Positions 9,093-16,413 of a DNA stretch of 64,000 nt are shown one piece after another. Made by a program: the position numbers and the translations under genes. The notes under the pieces are model-generated. The model had not been told where the DNA came from, did not search any database, and was given only the letters and a program-made list of their open reading frames with translations. Each line of letters opens with the position of its first letter. Positions within the stretch are counted from its first letter, which is position 1. Source of the DNA: Bradyrhizobium lablabi (GTDB lineage Bacteria; Pseudomonadota; Alphaproteobacteria; Rhizobiales; Xanthobacteraceae); assembly GCF_018129385.1 (NCBI RefSeq), contig NZ_JAFCLN010000018.1:98559-162558 (forward strand), given 5' to 3'.

Positions 9093-9296
9093 ATGCGCTT
9101 CTGGATCGAATGCACGCGCTTTGAGACGGGGCAGACCGTTCACATCAACATCGCCCTCGTCGGCAGCATGTGGCGCGAGGCCGACCGCACTATGCTCGCC
9201 TTTGTCGGCAACGATGCCCAGACGGTGCAGGTCACCGAAACGCCGGAGCAACTGCTCGAACAGCATTTTGGTTCGGCTGAAAAGACCCGCGCATGA
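9093..9296 (+). CDS. Small conserved-looking hypothetical protein
   Basis: A 67-residue protein with no signal peptide or membrane segment. It looks like a small mixed alpha/beta fold: strands MRFWIECTRF, TVHINIALVGSMWRE and RTMLAFVG, then a C-terminal helix (ETPEQLLEQHF). A perfect AAGGAGGAG lies six to eight bases before the ATG, which is the main support for translation. It follows metE by 46 bases on the same strand and may be read through from it. I do not recognise the family. Confidence 0.65.
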   Translation: MRFWIECTRFETGQTVHINIALVGSMWREADRTMLAFVGNDAQTVQVTETPEQLLEQHFGSAEKTRA

Positions 9297-9396
9297 ACCG
9301 CAAGGGAACTGAGTCTCACCTTGAAGTCACAATGAATTGCGGAGCTGGCATTTGCACACGCTGCTAAGTCTGCTGCCGTTCAGCCAGGAGAACATT

Positions 9397-10245
9397 ATGC
9401 CGGCTTTTCGTCGTTGGCTTATTGCGATTGCCCTGCTCTCTTCACTCACCGCCGCGCATGCCGCGCCGCGATGGCTCACGCTGCCGCCCACGCCGACGCT
9501 GCCGAAAGCTGCCGAAAGCGGCCTCGCGCCGGTCAACGGCATCAAGATCTGGTACGCCACCTTCGGCCATGGCGATCCGGTCGTGATGATCCATGGCGGC
9601 CTTGCCAATTCCAATTATTGGGCGCACCAGGTCCGTGCATTGCAGGACCGCTATCGCGTCATCGTGCTCGACAGCCGCGGCCATGGCCGCAGCAGCCGCG
9701 ACGCGCAGCCCTATGGCTACGACCTGATGGCATCCGACGTGATCGGCCTGATGGATTATCTCAAGATCGGCAAGGCTGCGATTGTCGGCTGGAGCGACGG
9801 CGCGATCATCGGCCTCGACATCGCGATGAAGCATCCGGATCGCATCTCGAAGCTGTTCGCCTTTGCGGCCAACTCCGACCCCTCTGCCGTAGCGGACATC
9901 TCGAAGAGCGACGTCTTCAACGCCTTCATCGGGCGCGCCGGCGAGGAGTACAAGCGCCTGTCGCCGACGCCGACCGCGTACAATGCCTTTGTCGACCAGA
10001 TCAAGCAGATGTGGGACACCCAGCCGAAATGGACGGCGGCCGATCTTGCCAAGATCAAGGTCCCGACCTGGATCGTCGACGGCGACCGCGATGAAGCGAT
10101 CAAGCGCGAGAACACCGAATTCATGGCCGCCAGCATCCCGAACGCAGGCCTCCTGATCCAGCCGCAGGTGACCCATTTCTCGTTCCTACAGGACCCGCAG
10201 CAGTTCAGTGACGACGTCCTGCGCTTTCTCGGGCAGGCGCGGTGA
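9397..10245 (+). CDS. Exported alpha/beta-fold hydrolase
   Basis: A 282-residue alpha/beta hydrolase with an N-terminal signal peptide (MPAFRRWLIAIALLSSLTAA, cleavage near AHA|AP). Landmarks in order are the oxyanion region PVVMIHGG, DSRGHGRSS, the nucleophile elbow GWSDG with Ser133, the acid in IVDGDRDEAI and the catalytic His in PQVTHFSFL. Such enzymes cleave esters, lactones or related bonds; the substrate is unknown. The ATG at 9397 is preferred over an upstream in-frame start because of the CAGGAG sequence 8 bases before it and the signal peptide directly following. Confidence 0.88.
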   Translation: MPAFRRWLIAIALLSSLTAAHAAPRWLTLPPTPTLPKAAESGLAPVNGIKIWYATFGHGDPVVMIHGGLANSNYWAHQVRALQDRYRVIVLDSRGHGRSSRDAQPYGYDLMASDVIGLMDYLKIGKAAIVGWSDGAIIGLDIAMKHPDRISKLFAFAANSDPSAVADISKSDVFNAFIGRAGEEYKRLSPTPTAYNAFVDQIKQMWDTQPKWTAADLAKIKVPTWIVDGDRDEAIKRENTEFMAASIPNAGLLIQPQVTHFSFLQDPQQFSDDVLRFLGQAR

Positions 10246-10255
10246 ACGCCCGGCG

Positions 10256-10498
10256 TTACCTGATGTGGTGGGTTTGCTGTTTTGCCGCGGACGATCCGGA
10301 CCTGCCGGTCAGCCACCACACCGCGTCGCGGGCAAAGCTTGCTGCCCCTTCGATCGAAGATGCGATGGCGGCCTGCCGTGCGCGCCGTGCGGCCGCCCGG
10401 TAGGCGTCGAAATTGATGCTGCCATCGGGATAACGCAGGACACGATCGCCGTCCTGCGCCTGTGAGACCGCACCGCTGGAATTGCTTTCCCGGACCAT
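10256..10498 (-). CDS. Small basic hypothetical protein (RSP_7527-like)
   Basis: An 80-residue protein with a strong CGGAGG ribosome binding site seven bases before the ATG. The central part (INFDAYRAAARRARQAAIAS) is an Arg/Ala-rich amphipathic helix and resembles the small alphaproteobacterial RSP_7527 / DUF1127-type proteins. This resemblance is from memory and is weak. The protein is divergent from the LysR gene that starts 88 bases away, and its tail nearly meets the alpha/beta hydrolase stop codon. Confidence 0.6.
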   Translation of the reverse strand: MVRESNSSGAVSQAQDGDRVLRYPDGSINFDAYRAAARRARQAAIASSIEGAASFARDAVWWLTGRSGSSAAKQQTHHIR

Positions 10499-10586
10499 GC
10501 TGACCTCCGTTGTCGGAGGCTTGATATATTAGGTATAAATCGTGATATAATAGGCTGATAGATACGATCATACGTGAATTGAATTC

Positions 10587-11486
10587 ATGAATTATAGTGC
10601 CGCCTCCTCGGAAATGGGCGCTTTCGTCCGGGTCGTCGAGCGCGGCAGCTTTGCCGCCGCGGCCACCGACCTGGGCCTGACCCCGTCGGCCCTGTCAAAG
10701 CTGGTGACCCGGATCGAGGATCGGCTGGGCGTACGGCTGCTGACCCGAACCACGCGAAGGCTGGCTCTCACCGCGGAGGGCGAATTGTTCGTCGCCCGCA
10801 GCCGCGAAATCCTGGCCTCGATCGAAGCCGCGGAGGCCGAAGTGACGGCGGCGAGCGAACGGCCGCGCGGCCATGTGAAGATCAGCGTCGGCACCGCCAT
10901 CGCCAAGCAAATCCTCGGTCCCGCGCTGCCCGCCTTCCTGGCCGGCCATCCCGATATCAGCGTCGAGCTTCACGTTTCGGACCGGCAGATCGATCTGGTC
11001 GCCGAGCAGGTCGATGTGGCGATCCGCTCCGGCGCGCTCGGCGATTCCACGCTGGTGGCGCGCAAGCTCGCCGAGGCGACGCGCGTGATCTGCGCCAGTC
11101 CGCTTTATCTGGAGCGGCGCGGAACGCCGCGCGTGCCCGCCGATCTCCTCCGGCATAATTGCCTGACATTGCCGGGACCGGCATGGTCGCGCTGGCCGTT
11201 CCACACCCATGAGGGCATCAACCGGCTCGCCATCTCCGGCACATTCACCAGCGACAATGCCGATTTGCTGCTCGATATGGCCGTGGCCGGGCTCGGCATC
11301 GCACGGCTGGCGGATTTCATGGTCGCGCGCGCCCTACAGCAAGGCGCCCTCGTCCCCCTGCTCGGGGATAGCCACGTGCCGGAATCCTTTGCCATCCATG
11401 CGCTGACGGTCCCGGGCCGTCACCGCGCGCCGCGCGTCAAGGCTTTTGTCGACTTTCTGGCCGCACAATTTGGCGAGGCCCGATGA
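10587..11486 (+). CDS. LysR family transcriptional regulator
   Basis: A 299-residue LysR-type regulator. The N-terminal winged helix-turn-helix (about 10-65) reads AFVRVVERGSFAAAATDLG, LTPSALSKLVTRIEDRLGVR, LLTRTTRRLALTAEG. A periplasmic-binding-like effector domain follows (about 90-295) with typical DIxVELHVSDRQIDLV and DVAIRSG segments of the group near DsdC/AaeR-like regulators. The start sits inside an AT-rich zone. A perfect 12-bp palindrome AATTCATGAATT (10582-10593) is centred on the ATG itself and could be an autoregulatory site. The target is unknown; the divergent neighbour at 10256-10498 is the obvious candidate. Confidence 0.92.
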   Translation: MNYSAASSEMGAFVRVVERGSFAAAATDLGLTPSALSKLVTRIEDRLGVRLLTRTTRRLALTAEGELFVARSREILASIEAAEAEVTAASERPRGHVKISVGTAIAKQILGPALPAFLAGHPDISVELHVSDRQIDLVAEQVDVAIRSGALGDSTLVARKLAEATRVICASPLYLERRGTPRVPADLLRHNCLTLPGPAWSRWPFHTHEGINRLAISGTFTSDNADLLLDMAVAGLGIARLADFMVARALQQGALVPLLGDSHVPESFAIHALTVPGRHRAPRVKAFVDFLAAQFGEAR

Positions 11487-11623
11487 GGAGCCGACCACCT
11501 TTTGGACCGAATTTCCGGCAAGCTGCTTTCCCCGGGGGCAGCAAATGCGCTAGTTCAGGCGCGCCGACCACGAGGCGCGAATCCGAACATCGGCGGCATG
11601 ATTTCATGATGGAAGTTTGAGGG

Positions 11624-12484
11624 ATGGCCCGCAGGTTTTCCGCCCCCTACCAGTCGGAGCCCGTGTCCGGCCTTGCGACATGGTCGCGCAATCTCGCCGT
11701 GTTCTCGGTGATTGCGGTCATCGTCTCGATCCTGATCGTCCGCTTCGGCTTCCTCGAGATGAAGCCGGCGCTGGCGACCTTTTTCGGCGCGCTGGGCCTG
11801 GCCGGCCTTTCGATCCTGCTCGGCCTCGCGGCCTTTGTCGCGATCTGGCAGACCGGCGCGCGCGGCATGAGCCGGATCCTGCTTGCCTTTCTCATCAACG
11901 CCGTCGTGCTCGCCTATCCCGCCTATCTGGCCCTGCAATACCGCAAGCTGCCGGCGATCCACGACATCACCACCGACCCGATCGACCCGCCGCGGTTCGA
12001 GGCGCTGGCGCGCCTGCGCACCGGCGACGGCACCAACTCGGCGGTCTATGCCGGTTTGTACTCGGCCGAGCAGCAGCGCATCGCCTATCCCGATATCGAG
12101 ACGGTCGAGCTCGAAATGCCGGTGCAGCGCGCCTATGACGTGACGCTTGCGATCATCCACAAGCGCAAATGGACCGTGATCGACGAGCGCCCGCCGCAGC
12201 TTCCGCGCCGCATCGGCCGCATCGAGGCGGTGGCGCGCACGCCGATCATGGGTTTTCGCGAGGACGTCTCGATCCGCATCACGCCCGACGGCGACGACTC
12301 CCGCGTCGATATCCGCTCCTCCTCGCGCTATTTCGAGGGCGACCTCGGCAGCAACGCCGCGCGGGTCTCAAAGCTGATCGAGGACATCAACACCGCCGCG
12401 GAAGCCGCCGCCAACAAGCCGGTCGTGAAGAAGGCCCCGACGCCACCGCCGAAGGGGCCGGCGAAGACGGTGAAGAAGCAGTAA
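11624..12484 (+). CDS. DUF1499 domain membrane protein
   Basis: A 286-residue protein with three predicted membrane segments in the first 110 residues (NLAVFSVIAVIVSILIVRFG, a Leu/Gly-rich segment, and ILLAFLINAVVLAYPAYLAL). A DUF1499 domain follows (about 120-245), recognised by the RIEAVARTPIMGFREDVSIR segment, then VDIRSSSRYFEGDLGSNAAR. The Lys/Pro-rich C-terminus (KKAPTPPPKGPAKTVKKQ) looks disordered. The family has no established biochemical role. The next 100 bases are an interspersed repeat. Confidence 0.85.
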   Translation: MARRFSAPYQSEPVSGLATWSRNLAVFSVIAVIVSILIVRFGFLEMKPALATFFGALGLAGLSILLGLAAFVAIWQTGARGMSRILLAFLINAVVLAYPAYLALQYRKLPAIHDITTDPIDPPRFEALARLRTGDGTNSAVYAGLYSAEQQRIAYPDIETVELEMPVQRAYDVTLAIIHKRKWTVIDERPPQLPRRIGRIEAVARTPIMGFREDVSIRITPDGDDSRVDIRSSSRYFEGDLGSNAARVSKLIEDINTAAEAAANKPVVKKAPTPPPKGPAKTVKKQ

Positions 12485-12492
12485 CTTCAGTC

Positions 12493-12591
12493 GTCATTCC
12501 GGGGCGCGCGAAGCGCGAACTATGGGGCGCCCTTGCGCCCCTGAGAATCTCGAGATTCCGGGTCTGGTCCTGCGGACCATCCCGGAATGAC
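12493..12591. repeat. Interspersed palindromic repeat, family 1 (copy A)
   Basis: A 99-base element bounded by GTCATTCCGGGG and CCCGGAATGAC, with an internal hairpin GGGGCGCCCTTGCGCCCC and the core GAGAATCTCGAGATTC. A second copy with the inner part inverted lies at 14945-15044. It fills the gap between the DUF1499 gene and the convergent MBL gene and could fold as a transcript-end structure. Confidence 0.8.
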
Positions 12592-12594
12592 AGC

Positions 12595-13512
12595 TCAAGC
12601 CATCCGGTACGTCCCGCCAATCACGGGATCACCATCCGTCGCCACGATGCCGCGCGCGACCAGATCTTCCAGATGCGCCAGCACGGAATAGCCGGCAGCG
12701 CCTGAGAGGCGCGGGTCGAGGCCGATATAGATCGCACGCACCATGGTCGGGATGTCGGCCTCGCCCTTGGTGAGGCGGTGCAGGATCGAGGCCTCGCGCG
12801 CGCGGCGGTGCCGTTCCAGGAAGCGGACATAGCGCGGGCCCTCGGGGATTTCCGGCCCGTGTCCGGAGAAATAGAGATCCTCGTCGCGCTGCGCGAGCCG
12901 CTCGAGCGAGGCCATGTAGTCGATCATCGAGCCGTCGGGCGGCGCCACGATCGAGGTCGACCAGCCCATCACGTGATCGCCGACGAAATTGATCTTTCGC
13001 TCCGGCCAGGCAAAGGCAAGATGGTTGGCGGTGTGGCCGGGCGTCGCTACCGCTTCCAGCCGCCAGCCGTCTCCCTCGATCACGTCGCCGTTTTTCACCT
13101 GGACGTCGGGCCGGAAGTCGCGGTCGGCGCCGGATTCCGGATTATGCTTCTCGCTCTCGAACCGCGGCCGCGAGGCGCGGTGCGGGCCCTCGGCATAGAC
13201 AGGCGCGCCGGTAGCTTGCTTGATCCGCGCCGTGTTCGGCGAGTGGTCGCGATGGGTATGCGTGACGAGGATATGCGTCACCGTCTCGCCGCGCACCGCA
13301 TCCAGCAGCGCCTTGGCATGCGCCTCGTCATCCGGGCCGGGATCGATGATCGCGACATTGCCCCGGCCGACGATGTAGCTGACGGTGCCGGTGAAGGTGA
13401 ACGGGCTCGGATTGTTGCAGAGTACGCGCCGCACGCCGGGGCGGGCTTCGTCGGCCACGCCGGGTTTTAAGGGAAAGTCGCGGTTGAAGGGGATGTCGTC
13501 GTTGTCGGCCAT
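12595..13512 (-). CDS. MBL-fold metallo-hydrolase (LACTB2-like)
   Basis: A 305-residue metallo-beta-lactamase-fold hydrolase. The zinc motif HTHRDH spans residues 85-90 (His85, His87, Asp89, His90). Further metal ligands are likely His in TPGHTANH and Asp/His in NFVGDHVMGW. A short winged-helix tail (about 245-300) is the LACTB2-type C-terminal addition. Family members hydrolyse thioesters, phosphodiesters or RNA. With a glutaryl-CoA dehydrogenase upstream on the same strand, a thioesterase-like job is possible but unproven. AGGATCAGCC precedes the ATG. Confidence 0.9.
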   Translation of the reverse strand: MADNDDIPFNRDFPLKPGVADEARPGVRRVLCNNPSPFTFTGTVSYIVGRGNVAIIDPGPDDEAHAKALLDAVRGETVTHILVTHTHRDHSPNTARIKQATGAPVYAEGPHRASRPRFESEKHNPESGADRDFRPDVQVKNGDVIEGDGWRLEAVATPGHTANHLAFAWPERKINFVGDHVMGWSTSIVAPPDGSMIDYMASLERLAQRDEDLYFSGHGPEIPEGPRYVRFLERHRRAREASILHRLTKGEADIPTMVRAIYIGLDPRLSGAAGYSVLAHLEDLVARGIVATDGDPVIGGTYRMA

Positions 13513-13546
13513 GGCTGATCCTGCATGAAGGGCCGCGCCACCGAAC

Positions 13547-13649
13547 CCTCATGCTGAGGAGGCCCGCAGGGCCGTCTCGAAGCATCGGGCGATATCCGTC
13601 GCGCGGCCATCCTTCGAGACGCCCGCGATGCGGGCTCCTCAGGATGAGG
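13547..13649. repeat. Interspersed palindromic repeat, family 3
   Basis: An imperfect inverted repeat bounded by CCTCATGCTGAGGAG and GGGCTCCTCAGGATGAGG, with inner complementary arms GTCTCGAAGCAT and ATCCTTCGAGAC. It sits between the MBL gene and gcdH, and may separate or process their transcript. Only one copy is seen in this window. Confidence 0.75.
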
Positions 13650-13659
13650 TGGGAGTACC

Positions 13660-14874
13660 TTACGAAAACGCCTGTATTCCCGTGATCGCACGTCCCAGGA
13701 TCAGCGCGTGCACGTCGTGGGTGCCTTCATACGTATTCACGGTTTCCAAATTCGCCGTATGGCGCATCACGTGATACTCGATCTGGATGCCGTTGCCGCC
13801 GTGCATGTCGCGCGAGACGCGGGCGATGTCGAGCGCCTTGCCGCAATTGTTGCGCTTGACGATCGAGATCATTTCGGGGGCCATCTTGCCCTCGTCCATC
13901 AGGCGGCCGACGCGAAGCGACGCCTGAAGTCCGAGCGCGATCTCGGTCTCCATGTCGGCGAGCTTCTTCTGCACGAGCTGGGTTGCCGCCAGCGGCCGGC
14001 CGAACTGCTTGCGGTCCAGCGTGTACTGCCGCGCGCGATGCATGCAGTCTTCCGCGGCGCCCATCGCGCCCCAGGAAATGCCGTAGCGGGCGCGGTTGAG
14101 GCAGCCGAACGGCCCCTTCAGGCCGGAGACGTTGGGCAGCAGCGCGCTTTCCGGCACCACCACATTGTCCATCACGATCTCGCCGGTGATGGAGGCACGC
14201 AGAGAGAGCTTGCCGCCGACCTTCGGCGCCGACAGCCCCTTCATGCCCTTCTCGAGAACGAAGCCGCGGATCTGGTTGTCATGCGCTGCTGATTTCGCCC
14301 ACACCACGAACACGTCGGCGATCGGCGCGTTCGAAATCCACATCTTGGCGCCATTGAGCTTGTAGCCGTCCGACACCTTCTCGGCACGGGTCTTCATCCC
14401 GCCGGGATCGGAACCGGCGTCCGGCTCGGTCAGGCCGAAACAGCCGACCCATTCGCCGGTGGCGAGTTTCGGCAGGTACTTCTTGCGCTGGGTCTCGTCG
14501 CCATAAGCATAGATCGGATACATCACCAGCGAAGACTGCACCGAGTTCATCGAGCGGTAGCCGGAATCGACCCGCTCGATCTCGCGGGCGACGAGGCCAT
14601 AGGCGACGTAGCTGGCGTTGGCGCAGCCATATTCCTCCGGCAGCGTGACGCCGATCAGGCCGAGCTCGCCCATCTCGTTGAATATCTCTCGGTCGGTCTT
14701 CTCTTCCAGATAGGCCTTGGTGACGCGCGGCAGCAGCTTGTCCTGCGCATAGGCGCGCGCGGTGTCGCGGATCATGCGCTCGTCTTCGGTGAGCTGCTCG
14801 TCGAGCAGGAACGGATCGCTCCAATCGAACGAAGCCGCCGCCGGTTTGTCCTTGGCCTGAGCTTTGACGCTCAT
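13660..14874 (-). CDS. gcdH: Glutaryl-CoA dehydrogenase
   Basis: A 404-residue acyl-CoA dehydrogenase that oxidatively decarboxylates glutaryl-CoA to crotonyl-CoA with FAD, in lysine, tryptophan and aromatic degradation. The sequence matches the glutaryl type rather than generic enzymes: FDWSDPFLLDEQLTEDERM at the start, FGLTEPDAGSDPGGMKTRA, GCLNRARYGISWGAMGAAE, and the C-terminal NTYEGTHDVHALILGRAIT with the catalytic base Glu at about 383. AAAGGAATTC lies before the ATG. A family 1 repeat separates it from ribB, so it probably has its own promoter. Confidence 0.95.
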   Translation of the reverse strand: MSVKAQAKDKPAAASFDWSDPFLLDEQLTEDERMIRDTARAYAQDKLLPRVTKAYLEEKTDREIFNEMGELGLIGVTLPEEYGCANASYVAYGLVAREIERVDSGYRSMNSVQSSLVMYPIYAYGDETQRKKYLPKLATGEWVGCFGLTEPDAGSDPGGMKTRAEKVSDGYKLNGAKMWISNAPIADVFVVWAKSAAHDNQIRGFVLEKGMKGLSAPKVGGKLSLRASITGEIVMDNVVVPESALLPNVSGLKGPFGCLNRARYGISWGAMGAAEDCMHRARQYTLDRKQFGRPLAATQLVQKKLADMETEIALGLQASLRVGRLMDEGKMAPEMISIVKRNNCGKALDIARVSRDMHGGNGIQIEYHVMRHTANLETVNTYEGTHDVHALILGRAITGIQAFS

Positions 14875-14944
14875 GAGAATTCCTTTCGCTGGGTCAATTG
14901 CCGATAAGGTAATCCGCTAGCGCGAATAGCGCAAATCCCGTCCC

Positions 14945-15044
14945 GTCATTCCGGGGCACGCGATAGTGCGAACACGGAATCTCGAGATTCTCAGGGGCGC
15001 AACGGCGCCCCTTGGTTCGCATCTACGATGCGCCCCGGAATGAC
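14945..15044. repeat. Interspersed palindromic repeat, family 1 (copy B)
   Basis: A 100-base element with the same ends as the copy at 12493-12591 (GTCATTCCGGGGC and GCCCCGGAATGAC). The inner GGAATCTCGAGATTCTC and CAGGGGCGCAACGGCGCCCC parts lie in the opposite orientation. It sits between the gcdH start and the ribB stop. Confidence 0.8.
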
Positions 15045-15052
15045 CGCGTAGT

Positions 15053-16129
15053 TTATCCTTCGAGCGGCTCGTTGCCGACGATCTCGATGCCGTAACCGGA
15101 CAGTCCCTTGTAGTCGTGCACCGACGACGTCAGGTTGCGGATCGACGTCACGCCGAGATCGCGCAGGATCTGCGCACCGACGCCGACCTCGCGCCACTGC
15201 CTGTGGCGGTCGGCCTCCGCCGTCTTCTGCTCGCCGACGGGCTCGACGGGAACACCGGCCGCACCATCGCGCAGGTAAACCAGCACGCCACGCCCGTTGC
15301 GCTGGAAATGCTTCAGCACCGCTTCCATGCGCGCGCCGCCGGTGAACAGGTCTTTAACGATGTTCGGCTTGTGCAACCGCGTCAGCACGTTCCTGCCGTC
15401 GCCGACGCCGTTATAGACGAAGGCGGCATGCGCGATGGAATCGAACGGCGATCGGTAGGCATAGCCTTGCAGCGTTCCGATCGGGCTTTCGGTCGTGAAG
15501 GTCGAGACCCGCTCGATCAGCTTTTCGCGCGCCTGGCGCCAGGCGATCATGTCAGCGATCGTGACGTGCTTGAGCTTGTGGCTGGCTGCAAAGCGCGCGA
15601 CCTGCTCGCCCTTCATGACCGTGCCGTCGTCGTTCATCAGCTCGGAAATGACCCCGACCGGCGGCAGGCCGGAAAGCTTGCAGAGATCGACGGCCGCTTC
15701 GGTATGGCCGGAGCGCAGCAGCACGCCGCCGTCGCGCGCGATCAGCGGAAAGATGTGGCCGGGCCGGGCAAAGTCGGCGGCGCCGGCGTTGGGATTGGCC
15801 AGCGCCCGGCAGCAGGAGGCGCGCTCGTCGGCCGAAATGCCGGTGCCGCCATCGGGCTTGTAGTCGATCGACACCGTGAACGCGGTGGTGTGGTTGGAGT
15901 CGTTATGCGCCACCATCGGATCGAGCCGCAGGCGGCGCGCGTCGTCACCCGTGATGGGCGCGCAGACGATGCCGGAGGTGTGGCGGATAATGAAGGCCAT
16001 CTTCTCGGCGGTGCAGAGCGAGGCGGCGACGATCAGGTCGCCCTCGCCTTCGCGATCGTCGTCATCGGTGACGACGACGAGTTCGCCCCTGGCAAAGGCT
16101 TGCAGCACTTCCTGGATCGTATCGGCCAT
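15053..16129 (-). CDS. ribB: 3,4-dihydroxy-2-butanone-4-phosphate synthase with RibA-like C-terminal domain
   Basis: A 358-residue riboflavin biosynthesis enzyme. The RibB half (1 to about 205) makes 3,4-dihydroxy-2-butanone 4-phosphate from ribulose 5-phosphate and has its acidic active-site loop TDDDDREGEGDL (21-32) plus RPGHIFPL and RSGHTEAAVDL. The second half has the GTP cyclohydrolase II fold, but the zinc-binding GDVFGSLRCDC-type motif is replaced by KDLFTGGARM, with no cysteines. It is therefore probably inactive as a cyclohydrolase, as is common in alphaproteobacterial RibBA-type proteins. The leader of about 280 bases may be regulatory. Confidence 0.93.
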   Translation of the reverse strand: MADTIQEVLQAFARGELVVVTDDDDREGEGDLIVAASLCTAEKMAFIIRHTSGIVCAPITGDDARRLRLDPMVAHNDSNHTTAFTVSIDYKPDGGTGISADERASCCRALANPNAGAADFARPGHIFPLIARDGGVLLRSGHTEAAVDLCKLSGLPPVGVISELMNDDGTVMKGEQVARFAASHKLKHVTIADMIAWRQAREKLIERVSTFTTESPIGTLQGYAYRSPFDSIAHAAFVYNGVGDGRNVLTRLHKPNIVKDLFTGGARMEAVLKHFQRNGRGVLVYLRDGAAGVPVEPVGEQKTAEADRHRQWREVGVGAQILRDLGVTSIRNLTSSVHDYKGLSGYGIEIVGNEPLEG

Positions 16130-16413
16130 TTCGAAAAGTTCTCTCGGTTTATGCCGGGATGGATTAGCCGGACTCGCAAGGTTGCGCCAGCGTCAATCCG
16201 CAGGGCAGAATCTCACCGTCCTCGTCCTATGCATGGCGTTTCGCAGAGCGGACCGGACATGAAAGCCGTGGACGAGGCGAGGTCCCGCTCGCCATAGCCG
16301 GCAGATAAGAACAGGAGCACGTACCGGAAAGAGACGCCGGGCGATTCCAGTAGAATTTCCGCCCAGCGGCACGGGCCGGCCGCGGCCCGCAGGGGGAGAG
16401 CAATCCAATGGGA
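16130..16413 (-). other. Long leader of ribB, possible regulatory RNA
   Basis: This 284-base gap lies upstream of ribB. A hairpin GGGCGATTC / GAATTTCCGCCC occupies 16339-16364 and may also end transcription of the DUF1537 kinase gene. On the minus strand, short stretches recall pieces of the FMN riboswitch in the right order (GGGCGGAAATTC, GGCGAGCG, GGTGAGATTC, AGTCCGG, GAGAGAAC), but the strongest consensus blocks are missing, so no riboswitch is called. No gene was found in it. Confidence 0.35.

Noticed and set aside
15116..16297. 393-codon plus-strand frame opposite ribB
   Set aside because: Arg/His/Asp-rich composition typical of an antisense shadow of a high-GC gene. RibB motifs are clear on the minus strand.
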